Below the pieces are notes generated by a model. That model saw nothing but the letters and a program-made list of their open reading frames with translations, did no database searches and had not been told where the DNA came from. A stretch of DNA of 64,000 bases, taken from contig OZ022260.1 of the NCBI GenBank assembly GCA_963978905.1, forward strand, positions 5,073,725 to 5,137,724. Reading direction: 5' to 3'. This DNA is from Trichostrongylus colubriformis (Eukaryota > Nematoda > Chromadorea > Rhabditida > Trichostrongylidae). Position numbers and translations under genes: made by a program. This document shows, piece after piece, positions 1 through 12,059 of this stretch. Position 1 is the stretch's first letter, and each line of letters opens with the position of its first letter.

Positions 1-34
1 TGCAGATAAGCCCGTGGACGAGATGCGACTCTAA

Positions 35-106
35 GCGTTCGTGGTGTAATGGTTAGCATGGATGCCTTCCAAGCATTCGACGGGGGTTCGATTCCCCCCG
101 AACGCA
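35..106 (+). tRNA. tRNA-Gly (anticodon UCC)
   Basis: A complete 72-nt cloverleaf is readable. The acceptor stem GCGTTCG (35-41) pairs with CGAACGC (99-105), and the discriminator base is A106. The anticodon loop CTTCCAA sits between GATGC and GCATT and gives anticodon TCC, which reads GGA glycine codons. The T arm is GGGGG-TTCGATT-CCCCC. The A box (TGGTGTAATGG) and B box (GGTTCGATTCC) of the internal pol III promoter are intact. CCA is not encoded, as usual in eukaryotes, and there is no intron. It looks functional and matches the usual worm tRNA-Gly(UCC) pattern. Confidence 0.97.
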
Positions 107-110
107 TACG

Positions 111-123
111 TTTTGCATTTTTT
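111..123 (+). terminator. Pol III terminator of tRNA-Gly
   Basis: A TTTT run at 111-114 lies 5 nt after the tRNA 3' end, with a backup TTTTTT at 118-123. This is the standard position of an RNA polymerase III stop. Confidence 0.75.
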
Positions 124-952
124 GCCCAGAGAAGCTTTTAAGTCAGTGACTGATGAAAACCCATTGTAAAGACCTATAACACTTTTACCTTCGCTCCAAA
201 ACCAAATTAAACTCTCCAAAGTCGGTTACCAGCTCCATTTCTCGGATAGGGTTGGGGTTGGATCAACCTGCTCTAGTTAGCTCTTTGAGCCATAACTGAA
301 CATTACTATCAGTTGGAACTATCGCTCGTGGGTTTCGAGCATGTAAACCCTTACCTAAGCCCAACCGCATGCCTCTCCACCTCCAGAATACTCTTTTGAC
401 CAGTTTTAACCGTGGTTTTGAGAATTTTCGGAGCATCGCGGTTCTTCCATGCATGTTTCAACGCTAATTTCGCCTCCCCCCCCCCCCCCGTTGATTTCTA
501 CTAAACTAATGGTTATCCCTGTTCAAGGAAGTTTTGAGGGGTTCACCCAATGAAACCTGAGGACCCGCCACGGGGACCATTTTGCTGGCTCTTTTGCTGG
601 AAAAAAGTTTCAGGAGGCAGAAAACTAGTCTTCCGCCAGTCCCGACCCGTGTCCAAACACACTGCTCAGGTATAAACCCGATTTATAGTTAATCCAGAAC
701 TCCGTCCCGTACTTTTTGCATAACATCATTATTTTTAACATTGACTCATATATCGGGATCGCTTATAAATATTTTTGGCTATTCATCATCAAATATCGCA
801 TCATTTTGATGACAAACACCCAGGGATAATCCATAAATCCATGACAATCATGCGAAAAAACAACGCAAACCTGTAGGCGGTGACTGGCCCACTATAGTAC
901 CATCGGATATTTTGGGAGCTCCCGATTTCCCGTACTACAAACAACTCCCTTT

Positions 953-1015
953 CAGAATTTGCATGACTCTCATCGCCCTGGAACAGAATTTGCATGGCTC
1001 TAATTGCCCTGGGAA
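953..1015. repeat. Tandem duplication, 31-bp unit x2
   Basis: Two adjacent copies of a unit starting CAGAATTTGCATG (953-983 and 984-1015) differ at a few bases. The unit ends in ATCGCCCTGGAA or ATTGCCCTGGGAA. Confidence 0.85.
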
Positions 1016-2097
1016 GAGCCCACTAGCTGAGAGGATCAAATGGGAAGACGTAATGGAAGTCCCGTTTTAGCCCGGTACTATGGCCAGCCCGGGTCAAATA
1101 CAGCCGTGTGATGACCCAAGAGGGATTTATTTGGTTATCGCAGATGGTCATCACTCAACTCAACAGACGCGTCGTGGCTAATCCCCCGCTAAACAACTCG
1201 TTGACGTCCTCGTCAAGGACTGATTGCGTGGGAATATTAGTCTTTCTGAGCGCTCCAGGTGATTAAGTGGCTGTGAATGGCTTTTGTAAGAATCTTAACT
1301 ATCTTGTATGGTCAGCCATAAAACCCCCGTATCACGCTCAACACCTAGAGCTGACCAAGCAGAGCGTGATGTGCTCTTTGAACTATCGGTAACTGGTGTC
1401 AAGTCTTAGTTAGGTATTCAGCGCCGTTTATGAGGCAGATTACATTCAATGGCGATGATCTCTGAACTCGCAAAACTGAATAGCTCATTCGTAGCTACCA
1501 TCGTTCGTATAAGCGCCAATAACCAGGACTAGACATGGCCACATTCGGCCATTCAGTATCAAGAGACGAATCGCACGAGCTCTAAAGCTGCAAAATAATC
1601 TGAAAAAGGAAGAATTTTCCGCAAAAAAAAACTGTAAAAAGGATCATTCAGTACAGCACCCAGCTAATAGCGCTCTCAGACACCTACGGCCAGATACACA
1701 TGCAAATGCCTTGACCAGTGGGTTGATGGCAACACAAAAAAGCAAAAAAGCTGCACCACAAAAAGGATTGAGTTATGGAGCTGTAAAGGGTAACCTCCTG
1801 ATCATCATGCGATTTAGAACGAGTTGAAGCACTTTTTACAAAAATTCATGCTACAAATGCTAAAAGTTCATCTATTTCTTCAATTTTTAGCTGGTCTCAT
1901 TACCTATATTTTCAAAATAAATAAGTAAAGAAATAGATTTTTATACAGCCCAAAACTAAAATGGATCCACCCTTCTTTGCAATGAAAGAAAACCCCTACC
2001 TTCCCCAAAAAACCCCACTTTCGGTCCAACTATATCAGTCCCATCCGTCCAGTGAATCATCCCTTTGCAACACTCACTTTTTGAAGGTCCCAACCAC

Positions 2098-2121
2098 ACA
2101 CGCACACACACACACACACAT
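2098..2121. repeat. CA microsatellite
   Basis: An almost pure run of CA dinucleotides, interrupted once by CG near the start. Confidence 0.9.
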
Positions 2122-2861
2122 CAACAATGCATAGTCATCATTCCGGTTTCTGCAAAAGCGAAGTGTCCCTCCGCGGACGCACAGCTTTGCACATTGGGCG
2201 CAGTTGGCATGCAAAAAATGCGAGGATGCCTAAAAATAAAGTGGAAACACGGAAGCGGAAACCGAGCCACTTTACTCGGCTACAGCTGAGGCGCCCGTGC
2301 TGCGAACACGCCGACAAGCCGTCTTGAGGTGCTTCACGGCCGACGAGTCGTCTGAGCTAAATTAAGTTCAACGACGGAAAGTCAAAGAACGTCTGCTTTC
2401 CTCAGAATGCCAACTCCTAGCGTTGATGGACATCTATACATAAAGAAATGACCGACGATTAAGCCTGCTAGCTCGATACAACAAGATGTCCCCCCTCTAT
2501 GGTCTTCATCAACGCCAACTTCATTTCCCTTGAAGCGGGATCAGCACATAAGCCTGAGCCCACTGGTGGGCTCCTCGCTCTGACTTAGCTGAACCTCATC
2601 CTACACTCTTTCCAAAGCATCGGTCCTAAACCCTCCTCACTTACACCAAGAGGGCAAGTAAAAAAAAGCCAATCACATAACACATCAATGATAATAACGA
2701 ATATTCGGTAAACATAAATAGTAAAATATTCACAATTCCCAACCATCCCTAACATTGCTATCGCCTCGTCAGCGCCACGATTTCAACTCAGCGATTTCGT
2801 CATTCTCCCCGACATTTCTTTTTTCTATTTAGAGAATCCTCTCCACTATCAGTGTCTCTCG

Positions 2862-3049
2862 ATGTCGTGCTGGCGTCGGCCCACGCTGTGCTGTGCTTCG
2901 ATCAGTCGAACAGTGATAGCATCGATGTTTACACGCCCGCACACTCCGAAAAAAACCACTGATGAATCAGAGAATCAGAAATCGCCTGCAAACAAAGCGC
3001 CCGGTCCATCGGCTTACGAATCGCGCTCGATCGAACAAAGCCTTCCACG
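2862..3049 (+). CDS. Candidate first coding exon, unknown protein
   Basis: I do not recognise this product. An open frame begins at ATG 2862 with a second in-frame ATG at 2925. From 2925 it encodes a polar, Lys/Ser/Pro-rich segment (starting MFTRPHTPKKTTDE) of a kind common in disordered N-termini. It can end at a GTGTGT donor after 3049 (phase 2). An acceptor-like TTTCTATTTAG lies just upstream near 2832. I found no matching downstream exon, so this may be a chance open frame. Confidence 0.2.
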
Positions 3050-6000
3050 GTGTGTGTTTAAATATATAAAGGTCACACGCTGTGTGATAAATAGTGCTTC
3101 GAAGGTCACAAGCCACTCATCAGGATTCCAGATTGGCAAAAAACTTCAAAACAGATGATTTGCGCCGATAAACACAGGATGAAGCGCATGGTGCTAATGA
3201 ACTCCATTTATAAACGCTCGGCGAGCAATCCATGACACAGACAAAGGAAGGATACCCCGTTGCTAAAGCCGTCCACTCCCAAATTGTGTTCTATTTCAGC
3301 CAAGCAGTTTTTTAGTGAAGTTCCTCGAAGGGTTCCACCAGCGTCCCTGGCTGTTCCCGCGCACTTCCCCCTCCCCCCGTACCTTTCCCCCCTTTCACCA
3401 CAGTAAATGCTGCGAATCTTGTCAATGAGATGAAGGTAGATCGCACTGTATCACGTAGTATCACGTAGTATCGAAGATTTACAGACAAAAAGAAAGTTCT
3501 GATAACTCCGCGAGTAGGAACACTCCTTCTACTTCTCAAAGGGATGGACGAGTATCCACACATACTATCTATTAACTTGGACAACTTCCAAGAAAGATAC
3601 TATCAGATAATGATAGCAGGATGTTACGTCATACTCTTATGAATATACTGTGTAACAATATGAGACACTATTCGGCGAGTGTATTACACTGTAATGGTAA
3701 TAGAATATTGTAAAGTATCACGTAATACAATCGTGAAGATCTGATAACGATCGTGTACTACACTATAGACCATATGATACTTTGCAATAATGAAGTGTTG
3801 CACACAGTACTAATTGGTCATCCATGCTATTCACTTTCTCAACAACTTCCCCTGGAAAGCCAGACCTCGGTTTCTTAGGCTGCTCAGGTCTATCACACAA
3901 CCTATTTGATTTAGTGGATTTGCTCTTTATTCAGCTAAATGCAGCATTGAAGGGTATTTTTCCGATTTATCAGAGTCTGCAAAGCACCGAGCATCGCAAA
4001 ATAGTCCCAGAATGATAGAGAGATATTCTCACTTTGCTACATTGATAATAGAAGATAATACTTGATGATTATGAAGAATAATGGATATACATACTCCATT
4101 TACATACATAGGGAAAAATGTATTTAATCCCATAATTAGCTCACATACGCGTAGCGCTCTCATTCCATTTGTTTAAGAAGTTATCTCACTGATTGTAAGT
4201 ATAGAGAATCGTGTATAATTTTGTTCATAAATACCATAATATCATTTGAAATCGCCCTTCACAAACCTACACGCAATGGGATTATTCTTTGTTAATTGAA
4301 AGAACTGACTAATCCCTGCCCTGTTGAGCAAAAGTAGTGGCGATCAAAAGATTAATCAGATACGAACGATAGCAAGCACATGTCTACAAAGATCACCTCA
4401 TTCCATGCTGTTCGAATCAATTACCCGAAAACTGCCATTTTATAGTTGGTGATTACACCCGCATAACGACTAGTTAACCATAAAGTTCCGGGTCTATGCA
4501 GCCATGCAAAAATTCTGACCAAGTCTGCTACGCAACGGATCTGGTCGGAACCATTCGGCTATTCTGCCCATTAATGGTTACCGTTTACGTCACATGTTCG
4601 CACAATAACTAATTAAGAGACAGATAATTCAAATAACAAATAAACTGAATGATTTGAAAAACAAGAAATTAGATGAACTATATATGGATGATATTCATTC
4701 AAACAAAACTAACAAGATAATTCGAATAACAAGCAAATTGGCATGAATTATTAAGAATTCAGCGAGCTAGATAATTATGGTCGTTCTCAGTTACGATACG
4801 TAAGCAGGAAGCGAGGTGACTCGGAGTAACCGCCAATTACTCAATCATATCGTTGAACTTTATAAACAGAAAGTGCAGTGACTCAGGGCAACCGCTAATC
4901 ACCTAATTATATCCTTGAAATTATTATAATTCGACACGAGTACTGTAGGATGTACTACGAGATTGCCATTTAGTAATACATCCTTCAGTTCAGATTAATG
5001 GCTTATTTGACACAAATTCAGCTTGTTTGAGCAATTCGAATTACTCGAAATTCAAATTTACGAGGAACTGCGCAAACATTACCGGCCTTTTTAGAATGCG
5101 CCATGTTTTCGACCTGGGTTCAGGATAGGGAGCACGATTATATTGTGCCATGTAAAGCCTCCGATCTTTACCAGAGAGGTGGGACTGGAAAAGACCTTCA
5201 CCTGCATTTATTCACTTCAAAGGCAAGGCTGGCCAACTTTTGCATTTAAAGAGAGCTCGATCCAACCAGATCCAAACTTCAATCCTTCCGATTCCATTTA
5301 ATAATTGACACGACATTAACAGGACCCGAACCGTGTTCTAATGCTTACCCAGGGGCTCCCTTTACCACTTCACCACTCATGCCCTTAAAGTCCTGTATGA
5401 GAGTCCTGAAAGCTCCATTCTTGAGGAGTTCCTCTTCGAAGAGTATTTCGATCGGGCCAGTTTTGGAAAAAATCGCACAACAGGCCATTAGGTTCAGTTT
5501 ATGAATCTACTAGTTAACAAAAGTACTAGTCTCATCTTGTTTACATCAGCGTTATCGTTATTAATTTATGCCCTTTAACCGATACCATTTGTTTTGAAAG
5601 CTCTTCCTGACATTACGTAACACAAACTGTGCAGGATTATCCGATTACGCGGAAAAATGGGGACAAACTTAATCGCTTTCCTGCAATAACCCTAATCCAA
5701 ACCCTAACAGGGTATGTACTTGATTAAAGGGAACTTCGAGTGAATCCATCGACAAAGCTTCCTTTTTTGGCTTGTATACTTTCTTGTATATTTTTCGTGG
5801 TGCTCCAGAATTGCCCTCATTTTTCGACAAACAGCACAACAACAACAAACCTGTTGCTCGACCTGTTACCAGCTTATCACTAGTCTAATCCTACATGAAT
5901 TTGTCTTCTATGGGAAAGCTTCACCTGTTCGCCCTCATCCATATTTCAATAAACAAAAACAGACCTCATCCAATTAACTGAAAATGAATCAGAAGAGGAG

Positions 6001-6103
6001 ACTAGCTCCAGATTAGGAGCGTTGCCTCAGCTTGGCTCCCAAAAATCATCCTCGCCACCGCAATCTGATAATTTCAAGAGGTTCCGCCTGGCCTAATCAG
6101 CGC
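3050..6103. other. Intergenic, AT-rich, short direct repeats
   Basis: No supportable gene. The block at 3430-3800 repeats the motif GTATCACGTA at about 3448, 3459 and 3714. The block at 4617-4760 contains two diverged copies of a segment starting ACAGATAATTC / ACAAGATAATTC. Positions 4801-4927 are two diverged copies of a 63-64-bp unit. The rest shows no structure I can name. Confidence 0.5.
4801..4927. repeat. Diverged tandem duplication, ~64-bp unit x2
   Basis: Two consecutive copies share GTGACTC followed by G-rich bases, AACCGC and an ACTCAATCATATC / ACCTAATTATATC segment, at about 75-80% identity by eye. Confidence 0.6.
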
Positions 6104-6604
6104 TTATTTCGGAGACACATCGCATAGCATGCGGTTATACCATAAAAGCGCTAAGTGTGACCAATTCCGCCATTTCGCCGTTGTCGAATTACATGCAAAT
6201 CCCATTAAGACCCGATTCCCTTTGTGACTAATAACATACCAATTTATGGTCGTTATACGCTCCTTGAAACTTCCCTGATCGTTCATTAGAGGGGCACCAC
6301 ATTCTACATAAATTAAATGATAATCAAGGACATGTATAACTTTCAATAGAATTAATTGGGTCACATGCAGACCTTTTGGGACCGGCTGATTGATATCGGG
6401 CTCGTTTTGGAATATGTATTGAATTGATTCACCAAACAAACTAATGATAATGAACAACGATGATACAGTAAGGAACGTCAGCCAGATGATCGTCATAAGA
6501 TCTCTGCGTCTCCGCCAATCCCCTTGTTGTTTGAATTCAAGCTTGTACGAGTTTAAGAGTGAGAAAGACCATGTAAATGAGCTCGTAGTAATTTCTCACG
6601 TTTT
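6104..6604 (-). CDS. Candidate exon with one membrane segment
   Basis: An unusually long open frame on the minus strand runs from about 6600 down to a TAA at 6104. The part from ATG 6496 is 130 residues. It begins with a run of arginines followed by a hydrophobic stretch of about 20 residues (TIIWLTFLTVSSLFIIISLF), which could be a transmembrane or signal-anchor helix. The remainder is polar and unfamiliar. A GTGAAT donor-like site follows the hydrophobic segment, so only that part may be real. I cannot assign a family, and chance is possible at this length. Confidence 0.22.
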
Positions 6605-8484
6605 TTCTTTTTGAATATTCATTTGCTTACTGGATGCATATTGGTTAGCCTAACAAACAGAAACATAGACATTCAGCTTTCAAGCCACCACTTGTGGTCC
6701 ATCTTGATCCTACGGCGAAAGTACCACCAAATTTGACCCTGCTTAGAGCTTGTTCAGATTTTTCATACCTAGTGCAGTTCAAATTGCATTTACGTCTCGA
6801 GCCGAAGCGTCTCGAGCCGAAGCGAGATCACATTGAAGGCACTGGGTGGAGTTCAGGAAAACTGAGAACTGTGAGCTCATGTTCTCAGAAGACAAACCTC
6901 CTACTTCAGAAGAGGTGATGCGTGGCGAAATTCGCATAGAAAACGCGCGACTTGGGGTCTTATCACGACCCCACAGCACCGCGTGTCATTCTGCAGTCCT
7001 GTAGCCGGGCGAGTTGTCGGTGAAGGCGGTACAACGTTCGCGGTTGGCTGAGTGAGCCTCTCCGCCCGTCTGCAGTCTGCCCTGGCTTGTGACGCAAAGG
7101 GGTGCGAAAGGGAAGGAGAGGGTTTGGTTCCTGTTGCTCGGGTTTTTCACCGTTTTGTCTCGTTTTTCTCTACAGTTACATTTCTGAGCACCCCTACTTT
7201 TCCAACTGCCATATTCACCCCTTCCGGTGTCTTCAAGATCTGGCACGTGGGATTGTTGGCCCCTTCCGAAATGATGTAGAACGATGAGCTTCCCTCAAAA
7301 TAACTTTTATTGTTAGTTATGGTCACTGAAGTAATCACAGATACAATATTAGATGATCCCTAATTATACCTAAAAATATGGGAGGATAATATTAGATGAT
7401 ATGGTAGACCACTGAGCAAACACCAATGGATGTCCTTAAGGAGTTTTTGCAAAACTTGATAGTATCAATCATCAATCACCACCGTCGTGAGCATTATCGC
7501 CCACCTGTCACTAAAACAACATAAATAGGCAGCTTATGAAGTATTTCCACTACGAATTCCTTTATTTCCTCAGGTCATATCAGACTACATGCGAGTTTCA
7601 CGAAAATCGTTGAAAATATGATAAGGACATCAAAAGATGTCTACGATTAGTTATAATAAACGATATCAGACATAAATATCACTCCCAGAACAAACCGAAA
7701 AGTATCATATCATGCAGTCCCACTCAGAGATAATAAATGCTTCCAAAGCTCTCGAGTTATCAGTTCACATCTTGTCTGACTCAATAGAAATTAAATGAAA
7801 AAGCGAAAAAAACTAAGCTTACGACTAAGGCCATAAATATGGCTAATACAATAGCACTTCTATTTTTCCAGCACATACTTCTAATGACAGCAAAAGTCCC
7901 TCTTTTGCTGGCACAATTACACTTCAAAGCGATTACTTTGCCCCTGTGTTTATATTGCATTAGTTTTTCTGCAGCGCTGTGTGTGTGTTCTTTCATGCCT
8001 CGGTCAAGTGGACTGATGATTCACCATGTGATCTGTCAGCGGTCCAGTAAACTATAGCCAATGTGAAGTGCGTTTTCACACCAGCACGTACACTTGGACT
8101 GTCTTATGGCATGTGATACCATAAAACACCGTCATTCAGCTATACTGAACACTAAAGTGTACTGTTAACAATCTACTCATGCACTGATAACATGCCCTAT
8201 TCCATCACGTCCTGATTGCCCTTTTATTCCTGTCTTAATTTATATTCATCAGAAATTTGCCGATATTTCTGCCATATAACCGTGTCTAGAAATCAGAAAT
8301 TTGCCGATATTTCTGCCATATAACCGTGTCTAGAGAAGGCTCGAGTACAGAGAAACTAGAGTCGGACGACAGAGACGCAGAGAACACGCATTTTTTTCGA
8401 TTCCTCGTATTTTCGCCATTCTTCACCTGTGCTTACGTCAATTCTAATTCACCTGAGATTACGTCTATGTAAGACTAAAGACCT
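6605..8484. other. Intergenic, no supportable gene
   Basis: Contains a short duplication of GTCTCGAGCCGAAGC (about 6793-6824), a GC-richer patch at 6960-7280 that is open on both strands without clear splice sites, and a 44-bp tandem duplication at 8248-8335. No family-level match is visible. Confidence 0.5.
8248..8335. repeat. Tandem duplication, 44-bp unit x2
   Basis: The unit beginning ATCAGAAATTTGCCGATA and ending CCGTGTCTAGA occurs twice in a row with almost no difference, which suggests a recent event. Each unit itself contains the small palindrome AGAAATTTGCCGATATTTCT. Confidence 0.92.
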
Positions 8485-8900
8485 CTACTGGTGCTACTGG
8501 AGTTCGGGGGGGCCACTGCAGTAGTGTCTCTGCGTCTCTAACGCACGGCTAGAGCGCAGAGAGGCCATAGCGCTAGCCGAATCGGGTTCGAATTCTGCAT
8601 AAAAACCATTCTGTAAAGCAAATTCGTACTTTTTTTTCATCCTAACTTAGCCTAAGCCTTGGAGAAGGAGATTCCCTTCCCCTAGGCTTAGGTGAATACG
8701 CGTAAGTGGTTGTTTAGACTAGTTATGGCTAGTTTTTCGTAATACACTTTTGCAAGAATTATTCAATTGGTTTTTTTAGTTACTTAGTTGTATCTAGGCA
8801 TAAAATAACCTTGAGAGTGCCTATAAGCTGAAATCAGGCGCGACTCTTGCTTTTGTCGAGTGGCCCCCCCCAACTCCAGTAGCGCCCCTCTACTAGACGC
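8485..8900. mobile_element. Palindromic foldback element with TTAGGC-like centre
   Basis: The left segment around CTACTGGAGTTCGGGGGGGCCAC (about 8497-8515) is matched in inverted orientation by GTGGCCCCCCCCAACTCCAG (about 8861-8880). Close to the centre is a hairpin with stem CCTAAGCCTTGG (8651-8662) and CCTAGGCTTAGG (8681-8692). No coding capacity is seen. This is the form expected of a non-autonomous foldback or MITE-type element. The outer limits are approximate. Confidence 0.65.
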
Positions 8901-11004
8901 ATGGTTGAAAAACCACAACCTCGCTATGTAAACTAATCCCTACTGAGTTCCTGTAAATCACAGTGTTATAAAATGGCAGGGATTAAGGTCGTCAAGCATG
9001 TGGGCAGCTGCCCGAGACCAGATTAATAAAGGAACCCTAGTAACAATGGGTATAGTAGAAAAGGTTGGCCGATATTACGTGCCATAACTCAAAGTTAATC
9101 TTTAAAGAAATCTCCCACGGAAATTTCATGATTCTAACTCCTCTCAAAATCACTATTAAATACAATACAAAACATAAACGCAAGTGGGACGAGGATAAGG
9201 AAGAGAAACTTGCTGGAATTCCCGCCATACTTCCCAACCCGAAATTTGGACAGCCGTCAGTAGCAATTTAAATTTTCGCGCCTAATGCTGATTTGCATCT
9301 CACTTTGCGTCTCTGACCACGTGATAGTAACTCTCTTTCCTCCTCAGCTGTCTAACGTCCACACCCACTCGATGCCACACCCCGTCGTCCGTCACTTTGG
9401 GAAGTTCAGTCTCAATTGGATTCTTGTATTTGCGCGTGAAACTTTGCATGCGACCCTTAGTAAGCAATATCATATAAGTAAACTAGGGTAAGGTGCGATA
9501 AATGGCTGACTAACTTACTAATCAACAGTGGACCAATTCAGAAGTGCTATAACCCCACAAATTGCGCTCAGTAATTGGAAACGGCTTCACAAATAACCCT
9601 TTAGTCCAATTAAGCAATGCAGAAGGGGCCAGACTGGGTCAAGTACTTATAACCCCACCAAACTGTCTCAGCCAACCATTCCTTATCATCCACAATTATA
9701 CTGAAACTAATCATTATTAATCTGATGAAAAAAAATCGCTTTTTCATTCAAACCCTGGCTCAACCCAGTTCAACTCCTTCTGTGTAACCCCATCGTTGAT
9801 TATCTAAAGGACCCATGCACGGAAATTTGTATTTTTGTGTTACCCACACATTTATACTATTTGTTTACAAAGAGCCACATGCAAAGTTTCACGTTCCCTT
9901 CTACTGGGTGGCAACCATACAATCTTATCCCAATCTTTCCCGTCGGATGGGATTTTAGCTAATGTAAAAAGATATCACAACGATGAATTCTGCACACATG
10001 GCTTTACACCCACAGAGTTTCATCAGCAAGGAATTAGCCAGCCACGATGTGCAAAGCCGATAACGAAGGGGCTAATCGCCGATGAACTTACTAACTATGT
10101 GTTGTTTACCGATTACCAGTTATTGGAGTTTTATGAGAATGTTTACGGTCATTTCAGGATTCTATTACCTTTTCTATAGGCAATTTCCCATGAGAATCCC
10201 ATATGAACTTCAAGGATATCCCAGAGCTTGATTGGTCGGAAGCGGAATTCATCCAACGAGAAAAACTTCCGGAATCTCTCGTCTCTTCGAACAGTTAATC
10301 ATTTCAACAGTTCACATTCCATTTTGGATAATCAGTCTTTTCAGCAGGAGAAGCTCAGTGTTAAGAACGCGCCATGCATTCGTACTCTCTGGGACACACA
10401 GAAGCATTTGGAAGTGAATGTAACTCCTACATCACGTTACAGACGCCAATCAATATTGAAGACAGCGCTATTCCGTGTTCCAAGATAATGTTTCTCCCTA
10501 ATCAACCAAACATTGGTGGAAATGTGATCTTTGGACCATGCAGCGATACCAGCGCCTCTTCCGGTCCCTCCACTCTTACGTACTCTTATATGGGTGCAAA
10601 GGTGCAACGAAGGGTTTCGAAAGATCTCCCTACCTCTCTTGAGCCTTCCTATGTGCATCGAGCGATTCCCAGCCGACACACAAAAAACGCGGGGTCGCTC
10701 AGGACATATGCACTTTTACTATCGCGGTCTGCTATCGAGCGGTCGTTATGTATGAGAGAAACACGTCGATGATCAGAGAACACCTCAAGGAATTGATTTT
10801 TCTCTCGAGTTGAAATCTCATTTCCTTCAGTAGAAGAATGCAGACAACTGCATCATAGAATTTTTGTGTTGAAGATCTTGTGACATGGACACGTCATTTG
10901 CATAGTTCAGATGCTTCTGTGGAATCAACCTCAGGAATTCGGATGGGGTAGTTTTCGGCTAGAAGTTTGGCAGAACAACGAAAAAATTAAAAGATGCTAA
11001 TAAA
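8901..11004. other. Intergenic with MITE fragments
   Basis: No supportable gene. Arms of the TTAA-type MITE described at 52.9 and 63.4 kb occur as fragments at 9425-9490 and 9790-9905, in the order right arm then left arm. Open frames at 9835-10179 and 10228-10772 overlap in several frames with no clear splice signals, and the first is partly MITE sequence. Confidence 0.5.
9790..9905. mobile_element. Fragment of TTAA palindromic MITE
   Basis: The segment with TTTTTGTGTTACCCACACAT and GCAAAGTTTCACG resembles the left arm of the intact copies (TTTTTGTGTTACCCATATGT ... GCAAAGTTTCACGC at 63.5 kb). A right-arm-like fragment (TTTGCGCGTGAAACTTTGCA) lies at 9425-9490. The centre of the element is missing. 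Confidence 0.65.
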
Positions 11005-11095
11005 GGAGTAGCGCAATGACTAGGGCCGTCACCTGGCGATTGTACCTAGGGATTCGGTTCCCATTTGGCTTTTTCAACGTGGACAGACGGTGGAT
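11005..11095 (+). mobile_element. tRNA-derived SINE-like sequence
   Basis: The segment has an A-box-like TAGCGCAATGACTAG and, about 40 nt later, a B-box-like GGGATTCGGTTCCC. This spacing and content match a tRNA-related SINE head, but no stable cloverleaf can be drawn. Similar tRNA-like segments occur near 36049, 43712 and 49025. Confidence 0.35.
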
Positions 11096-11817
11096 GAACT
11101 ACTCACCGGTAGCACAAACAACGCATCTTGTTGTGAATTTCCTTCGCTTTCTTAATATCATTGAAATAATGTGAACATATTATGAAAATCGTATCAAAGC
11201 AATAAACTATGAAAATTTCATTGAGTAGAAAATAAACATCAAAGTGCATTAAAATATAAGGTACCTTGTTTCAGCTTAATTCAAAAAATTCAGATTTTTC
11301 CTGAACTTCTAATTGCAAATGCAATAATTTTGATTTTGAAACAAAATAGTGGCACCGTATCTGTCCCAAAATAAAGTGAGGGAGGCTTTATAAAGGTTAG
11401 GGTAAATTTGCGAGCTGTCGTATATGTATTTAACATCATAAACGATTCTTGTAGCCTTCAAAGCGATCACCAGATTCTCAATAGATAAGTGGATGGATTT
11501 GTTCAGAATCTTCCAGAACGCAATTTGTTTTATGCCATGACCATCTGCTCTTCATGATTCATACAGTCGAGCGGAATATTTGATGATCCATTGGACATGG
11601 TGTAAGCCGTCAGAAAGAATGTCACGGCACTAAAATAGTGTGTTCGACAGTTATCCAGAAGAACACATCTGGCAAATGCCATTTGAAAGTGTACTACACT
11701 TGCGGAAATAACTTTATGTCCTTCAGGAAGACTGGATTAATTCGTTACGAAACCCCAGGACACCAAGTTCTCCTATGACATTCGGAACAATCCATACTGA
11801 TCACACAGAAGGAGATA
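11096..11817. other. Intergenic, AT-rich
   Basis: AT-rich sequence with no convincing coding frame, repeat or RNA structure. Confidence 0.5.
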
Positions 11818-12059
11818 TTATACGCGGTACACCGTCGCTCTACCGCAACTACAGTAACCCTTCAGATAAATTTTCCAATAGGGTAGGACCTAACGGATGG
11901 CAAGCATCCTGAGAAGTGTGGTTACGAAAGGGTCTGCGCTGGATGCAAGAACTGAAAAGTCTGACGAATAGTACGGTGCATGCATTTATACCAACATTAA
12001 AATTTATCTGACCTCCAAGCTTACTGTAGCTGCGGCATGGCAGTGGTGTACCGCATATA
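11818..12059. mobile_element. Palindromic MITE, ~242 bp
   Basis: The left end TATACGCGGTACACC plus following bases through CTACAGTAACC (11818-11858) is the inverted complement of the right end, GCTTACTGTAGC through GGTGTACCGCATATA (12022-12059). The terminal arms are about 40 bp. There is no coding capacity. The target duplication is unclear. Confidence 0.7.

Larger units (their letters stand above)
124..2861. other. Intergenic, no supportable gene
   Basis: Only short open frames without convincing splice sites occur here. Visible structure is limited to a 14-nt poly-C tract (476-489), a 31-bp tandem duplication (953-1015) and a CA microsatellite (about 2098-2121). Much of the stretch is AT-rich with poly-A runs near 1620-1650 and 1730-1770. 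Confidence 0.6.

Noticed and set aside
7147..7338. Minus-strand 63-residue frame with protein-like look
   Set aside because: The opposite strand is equally open, the donor is weak and no neighbouring exon was found.
10228..10772. Overlapping plus-strand frames of 86 and 132 residues
   Set aside because: Three frames are open together and none has splice signals or a recognisable motif.
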